Origin: an uncultured Bacilli bacterium
Lineage (GTDB): Bacteria; Bacillota_I; Bacilli_A; RF39; UBA660
Direction of reading: 5' to 3'
Assembly (NCBI GenBank): GCA_934102335.1
Contig: CAKOSP010000003.1
Location: 1-64,000, forward strand
DNA: 64,000 nucleotides
The number at the start of each line of letters is the position of its first letter. The first letter of the stretch is position 1. Positions 34,609 to 43,744 of the stretch are shown piece after piece. The translations under genes were made by a program, and so were the position numbers. The notes beneath the pieces were generated by a model. The model ran no database searches and was not told where the DNA came from. It saw nothing but the letters and a program-made list of their open reading frames with translations.

Positions 34609-35838
34609 TTATTTCTTTCTAGTCCTAGATAATGGCTTTGAGCCATATATGCCAGATAAATCCCTAAAAGCTTTAGACTTTCTACATATAGCAAGAGAAC
34701 TATTTATAATTTGTCTTACACGCTCACTTGAAATATGATATATTTTTGATATTTCGATTAAAGTTAATGGTTTTTGATTATTAAGTCCAAATCTTAAAAG
34801 TAAAATATTTAACTCTCTACTACTTAATCCCACATTAATAAGTCTTTGTTCTACCGTATCATACGTTAATTTATCCACTAAGTCATCTTCGAATTCTGCA
34901 TCTTCATTTTTTATATAATTTACTAATTCATTTTCTTCATTTGATTCATTTGCAACTACTATAGTATTAAGACTTATTGCATCTTCTGAATAATATTTTA
35001 TTTCATCAACCTGAGCTTCAGTAATATTCAAGCTTTTTGCAAGCTCTGCATTAGAAGGATTACGCCCCAAAGACATTTGTAATTGTTTTAGCACTGTAAA
35101 ATATTTACGAACTTTTTCATACATATAAAATGGAATTCTAATTGTTCTAGCAGAATTACCAATAGATCTCCTAATAAATTGTTTTATCCACCATGATGCA
35201 TAGGTTCCAAATAAAATATTTTTAGACAGATCATATTTTTCAATAGCTCTCATTAATCCTTGATTACCTTCTTGAATCAAATCCTCAAAATCGACACCAC
35301 AACCAATAAACTTTTTTGCCCAGTAAATCACCAAACGTAAATTATGTTCAATAAGTTTATTTCTAGCATTTTCATCACCTAAAGTATATTTTTCAAATAG
35401 TACTTTTGATTCTTCCTTAGATAAAACAGGATACTTTAAAATATCTTGAATATAATAAGTTATTGTATCATTATAAGATGCATCATAAAAATCAGATTTT
35501 TTTAATGTATTTAAATCTACATCATTAAAATCACAAAATATCTTTCCACAAAACATCAATAATCTATTACCCTCAGCCCATTCAAAATTATCTCCAGTAA
35601 TATTCTCAAAATTTTTAGTGACTACATAATCAAGAGAATTATAAAAACCACAATTTTTCAATAGTAAGTCTTTTACAATATCCGAATTTAAAACATAATT
35701 ATTAGATTTTAAATAGTCAAATAAAATATCTAAATTTTCTTTAGCTGTTTCATAATCATACGAAATTTTAAAATTTTCATCTATAAAACCATTAATTTTT
35801 TCAAATAAAGCAGCACTATTCTTAATTATTAATGCCAT
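34609..35838 (-). CDS. Divergent sigma-70 family sigma factor
   Basis: A 409-residue RNA polymerase sigma factor. The first 120 residues resemble nothing I know and lack a normal region 1.1. Then come region 1.2/2 (about 122-235; LRLVIYWAKKF, DLIQEGNQGLMRAIEKYD, FGTYASWWIKQFIRRSI), region 3 and region 4 (HTH about 357-385). The 4.2 helix reads SSERVRQIINSSLAIC, unlike the usual TRERIRQIEAKAL of primary sigma factors. dnaG is absent. It may be an alternative sigma, or a drifted one in the sigA position downstream of glyS. Confidence 0.85.
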   Translation of the reverse strand: MALIIKNSAALFEKINGFIDENFKISYDYETAKENLDILFDYLKSNNYVLNSDIVKDLLLKNCGFYNSLDYVVTKNFENITGDNFEWAEGNRLLMFCGKIFCDFNDVDLNTLKKSDFYDASYNDTITYYIQDILKYPVLSKEESKVLFEKYTLGDENARNKLIEHNLRLVIYWAKKFIGCGVDFEDLIQEGNQGLMRAIEKYDLSKNILFGTYASWWIKQFIRRSIGNSARTIRIPFYMYEKVRKYFTVLKQLQMSLGRNPSNAELAKSLNITEAQVDEIKYYSEDAISLNTIVVANESNEENELVNYIKNEDAEFEDDLVDKLTYDTVEQRLINVGLSSRELNILLLRFGLNNQKPLTLIEISKIYHISSERVRQIINSSLAICRKSKAFRDLSGIYGSKPLSRTRKK

Positions 35839-35939
35839 AAACCCACCTCAATCTAAACATTGGATTTATATTCTAACATCAAAACTATTTTAAGTAAATA
35901 TTTTTTTAAATAAAAAAATTCCCTAATTAGGAAAAATTT

Positions 35940-37313
35940 TTAAAACTTAATCTTATCTTCAATATACTTATCTAATTCTGTCAAACTCAAAGTTATTTGT
36001 TCCATAGTATCCCTATTCCTTATGGTAACTGTATTATTATTAATAGTTTCATCATCTACAGTAATACAAAACGGAGTACCTATAGCATCAGATCTTCTAT
36101 AACGTTTACCAATAGATCCAGACTCATCATATGTACAAACAAAGTTTTTACAAAGATTAGTATAAATTTCACTAGCCTTCTCTGCATGAAGTTTTTTTAC
36201 TAATGGAAGAACAGTTACTTTAACAGGAGCTAAAGCTGGATGAATCTTAAGTACAACTCTTTCTTCATCATCTATTTTTTCTTTACTATATGAATTTATA
36301 AGTAAAGCCAAAAATAATCTATCTAAACCTACAGAAGGTTCAATAACATATGGCAAGTACTTTTCATTTGTTTCAGGATCAATTACTCTTAAATCTGTTT
36401 TAGAATGTTGCATATGTGTATTTAAATCATAATCAGTTCTATCAGCAACACCCCATAATTCTCCCCATCCAAATGGGAATAAAAATTCTATATCTGTAGT
36501 AGCCTTACTATAAAAGGCCAATTCTTCTTTAGCATGATCTCTAAATCTAAGATTTTCTTCTTTAATTCCTAATTCTTTCAAGAAATTAATACAAAAATCT
36601 TTCCAGTATTTAAACCACTCTAAATCAGTACCAGGTTTACAGAAAAATTCCAATTCCATTTGTTCAAATTCTCTAATTCTAAAAATAAAGTTACCTGGAG
36701 TTATCTCATTTCTAAAAGCCTTTCCAGTTTGACAAACGCCAAAAGGTATTTTTAATCTCATAGCTCTTTCAATATTTTTAAAATTAACAAAAATACCTTG
36801 AGCAGTTTCTCCTCTTAAATAAACTTTACTTTTTGTATCTTCAGTTACACCAATATGAGTTTCAAAAAGTAAGTTAAATTTTCTTATGGGGGTAAAATCA
36901 TTAGATCCACATACTGGACATTTTATTTCATTTTTAGAAATATATTCTTCTAATTTTTCATTACTCCAACCATCTCCAGTTTCTGCACCTTTAGTAAAGT
37001 CCTCTATCAATTTATCAGCTCTATGTCTAGACTTACATTTTTTACAATCAATTAAAGGATCAGCAAATGATGCAACATGACCAGATGCAACCCACACATT
37101 AGGGTTCATAATAATTGCTGAGTCAAGTCCATGATTATAAGGATTTTCTTGAATAAATTTTTTCTTCCAGGCATTTCTAATGTTTTCTTTTAAATTAGTA
37201 CCTAAAGGGCCATAATCCCAAGCATTAGAAAGACCATTATATATTTCACTACCTTGAAACACAAATCCATATTGTTTAGCATAGTTAACTATTTCTTCCA
37301 TTGAAACTTTCAT
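35940..37313 (-). CDS. glyS: Glycyl-tRNA synthetase, homodimeric type
   Basis: A 457-residue class II synthetase of the alpha2 type (as in Mollicutes and staphylococci), not the GlyQ/GlyS type of Bacillus. Class II motifs are present: ...MNPNVWVASGHV, RGETAQGIFVNFKN, FRNEITPGNFIFRIREFEQMELEFF and the C-terminal EPSVGLDRLF. A Cys pair (CKKC, CPVC) marks the zinc insert. ATG 37313 is preferred because AGAGGTGG precedes it. Confidence 0.96.
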   Translation of the reverse strand: MKVSMEEIVNYAKQYGFVFQGSEIYNGLSNAWDYGPLGTNLKENIRNAWKKKFIQENPYNHGLDSAIIMNPNVWVASGHVASFADPLIDCKKCKSRHRADKLIEDFTKGAETGDGWSNEKLEEYISKNEIKCPVCGSNDFTPIRKFNLLFETHIGVTEDTKSKVYLRGETAQGIFVNFKNIERAMRLKIPFGVCQTGKAFRNEITPGNFIFRIREFEQMELEFFCKPGTDLEWFKYWKDFCINFLKELGIKEENLRFRDHAKEELAFYSKATTDIEFLFPFGWGELWGVADRTDYDLNTHMQHSKTDLRVIDPETNEKYLPYVIEPSVGLDRLFLALLINSYSKEKIDDEERVVLKIHPALAPVKVTVLPLVKKLHAEKASEIYTNLCKNFVCTYDESGSIGKRYRRSDAIGTPFCITVDDETINNNTVTIRNRDTMEQITLSLTELDKYIEDKIKF

Positions 37314-37368
37314 TATTTCCACCTCTACACCAATAAATTATACTAAAAAAACTAGCATTTTACTAGTT

Positions 37369-38007
37369 TTAAACAATATTTTTTACCAAATCAGTTAATT
37401 TTTTTACTTTTTTACTTTTGATTTTAACATTTTTTAAGTAACAATCACCACACATAGGAACATACTCCACTTCTTTTTCAGCACCATCAATTAAAACGGT
37501 TTCGCCCTCTAAAGTAAATTTACCATTTACCATCCTAGCATTAAAAGTTGCTTTGCGACCACACTTACACAAAGAAGAGCTTCCTATTTCTGATATATCA
37601 TCAGCAAGTGCAAAGATTTTAGCTACACCATTTGAAAATATATCTCCAGTAAAATTAGACTTTAGACCATAAGCAATAACCGGAATATTTATCAAATGAG
37701 CTATTGTCCATAAATCTTCAATCTGTTCTTCATTCATAAATTCAACTTCATCAACTAAAATTACTTTAGAAGTATAATATATTTTATAATTTTTTTCGGT
37801 AAGCAAAGACTCATTTTCGCCAAGTAATATATCAACCTTACGACTCATACCATTTCTAGATACAATTTTATCATCACCCTTAGTGTCTATCTTTGATTTT
37901 ACTAAAGTAATTTTAAAATTATTTTCTTCATAATTATAAGCAGTTTGCAAAATATTAATTGTTTTTCCACCGTTCATTGGACTATATTTAAAAATTAAAT
38001 TAGCCAT
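37369..38007 (-). CDS. tdk: Thymidine kinase
   Basis: A 212-residue type II thymidine kinase phosphorylating thymidine. P-loop-like SPMNGGKT, the VILVDEVEFM Walker B segment and a four-Cys zinc site (CKC, C...C in the C-terminal part) are visible. It sits between recO and glyS, where Bacillus has no such gene. Confidence 0.93.
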   Translation of the reverse strand: MANLIFKYSPMNGGKTINILQTAYNYEENNFKITLVKSKIDTKGDDKIVSRNGMSRKVDILLGENESLLTEKNYKIYYTSKVILVDEVEFMNEEQIEDLWTIAHLINIPVIAYGLKSNFTGDIFSNGVAKIFALADDISEIGSSSLCKCGRKATFNARMVNGKFTLEGETVLIDGAEKEVEYVPMCGDCYLKNVKIKSKKVKKLTDLVKNIV

Positions 38008-38066
38008 ACCATCACCTATTATAATAATAAAATATAAATACTAAATATTCAACAAAAATAAAAACA

Positions 38067-38798
38067 TTATATTTCTATAATGTTTTTCAAAAATTTCTTA
38101 CTATGTATATAAAGTCCAGTATAATCTTCATAATACGAATTTAAAAAATTATCTATTTCCATTTTGACTGATTCATCTATATTTAATTTAGATATACTTG
38201 CTATATTCACATAATAATACATTCTCAAAAGCTTAATAGCCTCTTTAGAAACAATTTTTTCATTGCTATAACAATTAAGACAAACATAACCACCACGAGA
38301 CCCATCAATTGTAACAATATGTGTTTTATTTCCACATATAGCACATGAATCTAAATTTATTCCTACTCCCAAAAAAGGTAAAAGTTTAATTTCTAATATA
38401 TTAGTAACCACCACAGGATCTAATTTTTTTTCTAAATTCAATATTGTATTAATAAATAAATCATATATTTTTTTAGAATAAGATTGTTTAACAACTTGAT
38501 TAACTAAATCAGAAATATAAGTTGTATAACTAATCAAAGTTAAATCACTATGAATATTTTTTAAAGGATTAATAACATCAACACTTGTTAAAGTTGAAAG
38601 TTTATCTTCTTTGTAATAAATTTCAAAATTAGCATAACTATATCTTCCTGTAGATGCCCTAAATTTGGATTTCATTGACTTTGCACCTTTAGCTAAAACT
38701 CCAATTAATCCATGTTCTTTAGTAAGAACATTAATAATTTTAGAAGTTTCACCATAAGGTATTTCATTTATTACAAAACCTTCAACGCTCTCTAACAC
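38067..38798 (-). CDS. recO: DNA repair protein RecO
   Basis: A 243-residue protein with an OB-fold N-terminus (EGFVINEIPYGETSKIINVLTKEHGLIGVLAKGAK), a helical centre and a four-Cys zinc site (CAIC...CLNC). It helps load RecA with RecR. The start is GTG with AAGGA inside the end of yqzL, so the two are coupled. Confidence 0.95.
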   Translation of the reverse strand: MLESVEGFVINEIPYGETSKIINVLTKEHGLIGVLAKGAKSMKSKFRASTGRYSYANFEIYYKEDKLSTLTSVDVINPLKNIHSDLTLISYTTYISDLVNQVVKQSYSKKIYDLFINTILNLEKKLDPVVVTNILEIKLLPFLGVGINLDSCAICGNKTHIVTIDGSRGGYVCLNCYSNEKIVSKEAIKLLRMYYYVNIASISKLNIDESVKMEIDNFLNSYYEDYTGLYIHSKKFLKNIIEI

Positions 38799-38800
38799 AC

Positions 38801-38890
38801 TTAATCCTTCTTTTCTATTTTTTTATAATTTAAATAATCACTTACTTTACCAGTTCTTTTAAATTTATTCCAAGCTTCCTTCGAATTCAT
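38801..38890 (-). CDS. yqzL: YqzL-like small protein
   Basis: A 29-codon gene, M-NSKEAWNKFKRTGKVSDYL-NYKKIEKKD. YqzL of Bacillus lies in the same place between era and recO and has the same AW..F..TG....YL..K pattern. AAAGGA precedes the start and the stop is two bases before the recO start. The role is unknown. Confidence 0.75.
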   Translation of the reverse strand: MNSKEAWNKFKRTGKVSDYLNYKKIEKKD

Positions 38891-38934
38891 TATATATTTT
38901 CCTTTCAAATATATAATGATTCAATATTTATTTT

Positions 38935-39822
38935 TTATTCAGTTTTATCAATAAAGCCTAATTCAATTAAATATTTTTCCTTTTCTTTCCAATTTTCTAA
39001 AGTTTTAACATATAATTCTAAATAAACTTTTTTACCTACTAAATACTCAATATCTTTCCTAGCTAAAATACCAATTTGTTTTAACTTAGTTCCACCTTTA
39101 CCGATAATAATTTTCTTTAAAGAATTCCGATCTACAATAATATCAACGCTTATATTAACAATATCTTTTTTATCTTCATACTTAATTGTATAGCAAGTAA
39201 CTCCATGAGGCACTTCTTCTTCAGTTGAATTAAAAATCTTTTCTCTAACAATCTCACTAACCATAAAAGATAAAGTATTGCTTGTATATTCATCTTGAGG
39301 AAAATAAAGAACATTATCTTGCAAGTATTCCTTAATAACATATATCAATCTTTGAATATTATCTTTTTCTAGTGCTGAAACAGGAACAATTTCTGAAAAT
39401 GGATAAATATCTTTATAAGTTGCAATTGTATTTAATATCTGTTCATTTGTAAGTTTATCAATCTTATTCATTACTAAAATTACGGGAGTTTCAATATCCT
39501 CTAACATATTTAAAATATATTTATCCCCTTGTCCAATACCACTAGCAACATCAACTACAAATAATATAACATCAACATCTTTAGCAGCACTTAATGCTTC
39601 TTTATTTAAAACTTTATTTAATCTACTTTGAGGTTTTCCTATGCCCGGAGTATCAACAAAAACAATTTGACAATCTTTTTCATTATAAATACCTTGAATA
39701 ATATTTCTTGTCGTACCAGCCTTATCTGATGTTATAGCAACATGCTCAGTTATAATTGCATTTAAAAGAGTACTTTTGCCTACATTTGGTCTTCCTATTA
39801 TACTAACAAATCCACTTTTCAT
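38935..39822 (-). CDS. era: GTPase Era
   Basis: A 295-residue GTPase (GRPNVGKSTLLN, DTPGIGKP, NKID) with a C-terminal KH domain (IIVDRNSLKKIIIGKGGTKLKQIG). It binds the 3' end of 16S rRNA during 30S maturation. AGGTGATG precedes the start. Confidence 0.98.
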   Translation of the reverse strand: MKSGFVSIIGRPNVGKSTLLNAIITEHVAITSDKAGTTRNIIQGIYNEKDCQIVFVDTPGIGKPQSRLNKVLNKEALSAAKDVDVILFVVDVASGIGQGDKYILNMLEDIETPVILVMNKIDKLTNEQILNTIATYKDIYPFSEIVPVSALEKDNIQRLIYVIKEYLQDNVLYFPQDEYTSNTLSFMVSEIVREKIFNSTEEEVPHGVTCYTIKYEDKKDIVNISVDIIVDRNSLKKIIIGKGGTKLKQIGILARKDIEYLVGKKVYLELYVKTLENWKEKEKYLIELGFIDKTE

Positions 39823-39826
39823 TACA

Positions 39827-40237
39827 TCACCTATTTAAAAAAACTAAAATCTTTGGAACTAAAATAAAAGCACATATTATCCCAGCTACAACACTAGTGA
39901 CAAAGGTTGCCGCAGAGCCACTATCTTTAGCTATTTTTGCTAAAATATGATAATCAGTTGTAATTAAATCAACAATAGCTTCTATAGCAGTATTAATCAG
40001 TTCTATTGCTAAAACTACTATTAAAGATATTAATATTATAGCCCAATCGCTAAAACTAATTTTCAAGATAATTCCTAAAATAATAACTATAATACTTGCC
40101 CCAGCATGTAAATATAAACTTTGTTCATTTTTATAAGCATTTAATAAGCCATCAATCGAATTTTTAAAACTTTTTAAAAATCTTTTAAATCCAAACTCTT
40201 TAGTTCTTCCTGTCCCTTCTTGTTTTTTTAAACTCAT
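39827..40237 (-). CDS. dgkA: Undecaprenol/diacylglycerol kinase DgkA
   Basis: A 136-residue membrane kinase with three helices and the family core ELINTAIEAIVDLIT...HILAKIAKDSGSAATFV. In Gram-positives it phosphorylates undecaprenol, recycling the cell-wall lipid carrier. The start at 40237 has GGAGG and overlaps the ybeY end by 38 bases. Confidence 0.95.
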   Translation of the reverse strand: MSLKKQEGTGRTKEFGFKRFLKSFKNSIDGLLNAYKNEQSLYLHAGASIIVIILGIILKISFSDWAIILISLIVVLAIELINTAIEAIVDLITTDYHILAKIAKDSGSAATFVTSVVAGIICAFILVPKILVFLNR

Positions 40238-40655
40238 TTAACACAACCTCCTGTTTTCCAAACATAATTGCTTCTTCATCTTTTGTCTGATGATCATAGC
40301 CCAAAAGATGAAATAAGCCATGAACGCATAAAAAACATAATTCACGTGTTTCGCTATGACCATACAATTTTGCTTGTTCTTTCATTTTATCTATAGAAAC
40401 AAATATTTCACCTAAAACTCTCAATTTGGAAACCTTTTTAGTTTCATTATCTTCGTACGCAAACGATATTACGTCAGTTTCCCTATCAATTTTTCGATAT
40501 TCTTTATTAATTTGATGAATTTTATCATTATCTACAAAAATAATTGTAAATACAGCATGTTTTACTTTTTCAAGTTTTAAAGCTTTTCTTAATACTTTAT
40601 TTAAAACTTTATCATATTGATAACCATATTCATCAATAATATCATATTTATTCAA
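40200..40655 (-). CDS. ybeY: Endoribonuclease YbeY
   Basis: A 151-residue zinc protein with the signature HGLFHLLGYDH, plus ETDVISFAY and GEIFVSID. It acts in 16S rRNA 3'-end maturation and ribosome quality control. The start is TTG right after the upstream stop. Confidence 0.96.
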   Translation of the reverse strand: MNKYDIIDEYGYQYDKVLNKVLRKALKLEKVKHAVFTIIFVDNDKIHQINKEYRKIDRETDVISFAYEDNETKKVSKLRVLGEIFVSIDKMKEQAKLYGHSETRELCFLCVHGLFHLLGYDHQTKDEEAIMFGKQEVVLNEFKKTRRDRKN

Positions 40656-41279
40656 TTATCCCCACACTCCAATAACTCTTAAAACATAAACCACAATAAT
40701 GATGATTATTATAATACAAATAATGTTATAAAGTCCATCTTTTTGAAAAGCTTTTGGTAAATGTCTTTTAATCGCACTCATTCCTATATAAAGTAAATAA
40801 CCTAAAATAGATCCTAAAACATTTAAAATAATATCATCAACATCAAACGATCTGCCAATAAATAGCTGAATAAATTCAACGGTCGTACTAATAATAATAG
40901 AAACAAGCATTGGAACAAAGGCTTTTTTAGGTTTAACGTAATAAGAAACAAAATAACCAAAAGGAATAAATGCTAAAATATTACCCACAACATTTAGCAT
41001 AAATAAATTGCTTCCAAAAGTATAACGAGTCATTTCTGTAAATGGCATAATATTATACCCACCGCCAATATTTGCCTCAGAATTAGTTAATAGGCTAAAT
41101 AGTATTAAAGAATAAAACAAGGCAAACAAATTCATTGCTTCCTTATAAAAAGACACTTTCTTATGATGAATTATTATTGTAAAAAATCTTACCAATACAA
41201 TTGTAAGTAAAAAAACACAAATCATTGCCCACGAAGAAGCAATGGAGTCTTTTAATATCCTTGAGTACACACCTTTCAC
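40656..41279 (-). CDS. VanZ-like family membrane protein
   Basis: A 207-residue protein with five or six helices and the VanZ-like core NLFMLNVVGNILAFIPFGYFV...EFIQLFIGRSFDVDDIILNVLGSILGYLLY. The start is GTG with AGAGGTT upstream. It takes the place of phoH and yqfF of the Bacillus cluster. VanZ proteins affect glycopeptide tolerance in some bacteria, but most relatives are uncharacterised. Confidence 0.88.
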   Translation of the reverse strand: MKGVYSRILKDSIASSWAMICVFLLTIVLVRFFTIIIHHKKVSFYKEAMNLFALFYSLILFSLLTNSEANIGGGYNIMPFTEMTRYTFGSNLFMLNVVGNILAFIPFGYFVSYYVKPKKAFVPMLVSIIISTTVEFIQLFIGRSFDVDDIILNVLGSILGYLLYIGMSAIKRHLPKAFQKDGLYNIICIIIIIIIVVYVLRVIGVWG

Positions 41280-41292
41280 AACCTCTCTTGCA

Positions 41293-42405
41293 TTAATTAA
41301 TAACTTCGTCAGTTATCACAAATACTACTACCTCTATTGTACTATCATTAGTGGTATTTTTCAAAACTTTTTTATCAACTACATACTCATCTTTATTTAA
41401 TTTTAATTTAATACTTTCTTCAGATTTTAGCAAAGCTTGATTAATCGCTTCTTCAACGCTATATTCTTTGTCTATTTTCTTAATTTCCTGTTGTTTTTCT
41501 AAAAATAATTTATATCCAAATAAATCAAACAAATTTGTTTTTTTTGAAATATAATTTTCAAGTCTTGGCTTTAACAACCTTTTAGTATAATTTTCATGTT
41601 CAAAAATAAAATTTGTTTTCTTTTTACCAGTTAATTGATCCTCTTGATATTTTAAAGGAATATCCACTACTACCTGATACCATTTTTCTGCTCTAACACT
41701 ACCTTTGGCACAAACAACATTCTTTATCTGTTCATTATGTACTACATCACTTGAAATTAATAAATCTCCTTTATTTACGTAATCGCCAACATTTACTTTA
41801 CTAACACCCCGAGTTAATTTAATACTTTTTATAACACCATCTTTTTTAGCATAAACATTGCACTCATTATTTTCATCATTATTTTGTTTAATTAACCGTT
41901 CTTCAACTTTTACGACATATTTCATTCCATGATTTTCAATTTCTATCCAATCAAGCTTATCAGGATAAGAATCTAAGATCTTATGTCTTATTTCATTTAA
42001 CTTAGCATATTTTTTCTTAAAGCTAATAACTTTAACTCCATATTTTTTTAACTCATCAGTTATTAATTCTCTTATTTCAGGATTTTCATGTATTACTTCT
42101 ATACTAATAATCATGTTGTTGCACAAATAAAATACGAAAATACCAATTATAATAGAAATCACAAATATATATTGTTTTTTTAAGATTTTTATTAATTTAA
42201 AAATACCTAAATTTTCTACTATTATAAATTTATAACTAGGTAAATATTTAATAAGTTTATCATAATCTTTAAAATAAATTGTAAAATAAATAATATTATT
42301 CTTATATTTTATATTATAAACTTCAATAGATAAATCTTTTAATTTATTAATAAACTTATAATAATTATCACATTCACACTTTACAAGAATTTTTTCTTTA
42401 TTCAT
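41293..42405 (-). CDS. yqfD: Sporulation protein YqfD
   Basis: A 370-residue protein with one membrane helix (about 73-98) and a conserved C-terminal domain (LDWIEIENHGMKYVVKVEERL, DGVIKSIKLTRGVSKVNVGDYVNKGDLLISS). It is a sigma-E regulon member in Bacillus that acts during forespore engulfment. Its start overlaps yqfC, its constant partner. This is strong evidence of a sporulating lineage. Confidence 0.92.
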   Translation of the reverse strand: MNKEKILVKCECDNYYKFINKLKDLSIEVYNIKYKNNIIYFTIYFKDYDKLIKYLPSYKFIIVENLGIFKLIKILKKQYIFVISIIIGIFVFYLCNNMIISIEVIHENPEIRELITDELKKYGVKVISFKKKYAKLNEIRHKILDSYPDKLDWIEIENHGMKYVVKVEERLIKQNNDENNECNVYAKKDGVIKSIKLTRGVSKVNVGDYVNKGDLLISSDVVHNEQIKNVVCAKGSVRAEKWYQVVVDIPLKYQEDQLTGKKKTNFIFEHENYTKRLLKPRLENYISKKTNLFDLFGYKLFLEKQQEIKKIDKEYSVEEAINQALLKSEESIKLKLNKDEYVVDKKVLKNTTNDSTIEVVVFVITDEVIN

Positions 42406-42643
42406 ATTTTATATGCATGTCCTTTACAATTCCACTAATTAATACTTCGTTTTGTTTTAATTTTTTTACCATAAAATCTTGACCTTTTATGATAATCCTA
42501 AATTCACAAAAACTAATATTAACTTCATTATCAGATATATTTTCAATATTTTTATAATTAAATAAATGCAAAGTGTTATCGTAAAATGAAATATAGTATT
42601 TCGTATCACATACAAAATTTAATATATTATCTTTTAAATGCAT
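42398..42643 (-). CDS. yqfC: Sporulation protein YqfC (YabP/YqfC family)
   Basis: An 81-residue protein; ATG 42643 is preferred with GGGTGAT upstream. The pattern ...L.NYKNIENISDNEVNISFCEFRIIIKGQDFMVKKL...EVLISGIVKDMHI matches the YabP/YqfC fold. In Bacillus it is expressed in the mother cell and always precedes yqfD, as here. Confidence 0.88.
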   Translation of the reverse strand: MHLKDNILNFVCDTKYYISFYDNTLHLFNYKNIENISDNEVNISFCEFRIIIKGQDFMVKKLKQNEVLISGIVKDMHIKYE

Positions 42644-42666
42644 ATATATCACCCTTAAAATATATG

Positions 42667-42699
42667 CAAAAACGAGACAAATTAAATGTCTCGTTTTAA
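42667..42699 (-). terminator. Terminator after rpsU
   Basis: AAAACGAGACA-AATTAAA-TGTCTCGTTTT, strong stem with T-rich flank on the minus strand, between rpsU and yqfC. Confidence 0.85.
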
Positions 42700-42715
42700 T
42701 AAAAGCAAATAATGA

Positions 42716-42904
42716 TTAATTATTGCGATTTCTTTTATGGGAATTTTTAATTCCTTCTTTTATTTCGTTTCTTCTTTTAACACCAGGTTTTTCATAGTGT
42801 TTTCTTTTTTTCACTTCAGAAAGGACTCCACTTCTGGCAACCTTAACTTTAAATTTTTTCAAAGCACTTTCAACGTTACCATTTTGAACCACTACTTTTG
42901 TCAT
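42716..42904 (-). CDS. rpsU: 30S ribosomal protein S21
   Basis: A 62-residue basic protein (VVVQNGNVESALKKFKVKVARSGVLSEVKKRKHYEKPGVKRR) with GAAGGGAGGG upstream of the start. In Bacillus it heads the yqeY-yqfA-... cluster. Confidence 0.96.
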   Translation of the reverse strand: MTKVVVQNGNVESALKKFKVKVARSGVLSEVKKRKHYEKPGVKRRNEIKEGIKNSHKRNRNN

Positions 42905-43004
42905 TACTCGCCCTCCCTTCGTGTTTAACTATAAGGTATTATACACCGAAGAAAACCAAAAATCAACAAAATATAACCAAATTGCCCCATAAATCAAGAA
43001 AAAA

Positions 43005-43166
43005 CTAGCAATATGATCGAGTAATTGCTCTTCTTAATGAAGAACCGGCTAATTGGCCTAATTTAATAATAGTAGTCATAAATCTTGAAATTGCATTAAA
43101 ATATGTAGCACTAAACGTAAAAGCACCACCTTTAATAGCAAATAATTCTTTATTTGTTAATGCCAT
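43005..43166 (-). CDS. Double-glycine leader bacteriocin-like peptide A
   Basis: A 53-residue precursor with a perfect GGAGG site 6 bases before ATG. The leader MALTNKELFAIKGG ends in Gly-Gly and has the conserved L..E/LF.I.GG pattern of class II bacteriocins; the remaining 39 residues are hydrophobic and cationic with a GQLAG (GxxxG) motif and a single Cys at the C-terminus. The second peptide gene stops inside its ribosome-binding site, so they are coupled. The exporter is encoded just upstream. No lanthionine or other modification enzyme is in the window. Confidence 0.8.
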   Translation of the reverse strand: MALTNKELFAIKGGAFTFSATYFNAISRFMTTIIKLGQLAGSSLRRAITRSYC

Positions 43167-43175
43167 CTTTACCTC

Positions 43176-43319
43176 CTATCTGCGACATTTAAGTGGATTT
43201 ATTATCCCATCAACTAAACCTACTAAAAAAGAAACAGCTCCAGATATAGCAACTACTACACCCCAACGAATTGCTCCTCCTTTAATAGCGTATAACTCAT
43301 TATCTGTTAAAATATTCAC
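43176..43319 (-). CDS. Double-glycine leader bacteriocin-like peptide B
   Basis: A 47-residue precursor beginning GTG, which overlaps the TGA of the upstream gene by four bases (GTGA); AAAGGAG precedes it. Leader MNILTDNELYAIKGG (cut after Gly-15), mature part of 32 residues starting AIRWGVVVA, hydrophobic with a GLVDG (GxxxG) motif and the end KCRR. With peptide A it could form a two-peptide (class IIb) bacteriocin, in which GxxxG motifs pair the helices. The leaders of the two are clearly related, their cores are not. Confidence 0.8.
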   Translation of the reverse strand: MNILTDNELYAIKGGAIRWGVVVAISGAVSFLVGLVDGIINPLKCRR

Positions 43320-43744
43320 ACGTACTCCTTTCCAAATATTTTTCTGGCTATTTTTTTATAAAGATAATCATAATTATAATAAACTATCACTTTTTTTATT
43401 TGATTATCTATACTAATATCTTCAGTAGAAAGTTTGTATGTTTGATAATTCACATGTGTAGCTTCCTCAATTTTAATTTCACTAATTTCCTCTATATTAC
43501 AACTAAATTTTTTATTATTTATTTCGATAAATTTAATATTATTCACCGTATCAGAGTTTTCTATATTTACATTAATATATAAATAACCACCATCGGATAC
43601 TGCAAAAAAAGCGGATTTACTATATATTTTTGTCGTTTTAAAAAAATATATCAAAATAATAACCATCAATAAACTAATTGTTATAAATCTAAAGTATTTT
43701 GGTTTTAAATTAAGTAAATAAAAATAATTATTATTAATAGACAT
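43316..43744 (-). CDS. Membrane accessory protein of the bacteriocin locus
   Basis: A 142-residue protein with one N-terminal membrane helix (about 20-38) and a beta-rich exterior domain. It starts directly after the exporter stop and overlaps peptide B, so all are co-translated. It may be a minimal HlyD/LcnD-like export partner (these are usually over 400 residues) or the immunity protein; the sequence does not settle this. Confidence 0.65.
   Translation of the reverse strand: MSINNNYFYLLNLKPKYFRFITISLLMVIILIYFFKTTKIYSKSAFFAVSDGGYLYINVNIENSDTVNNIKFIEINNKKFSCNIEEISEIKIEEATHVNYQTYKLSTEDISIDNQIKKVIVYYNYDYLYKKIARKIFGKEYV

Noticed and set aside
42960..43315. Empty intergenic space before rpsU
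   Set aside because: It is filled by two short precursor genes with strong ribosome-binding sites and double-glycine leaders.
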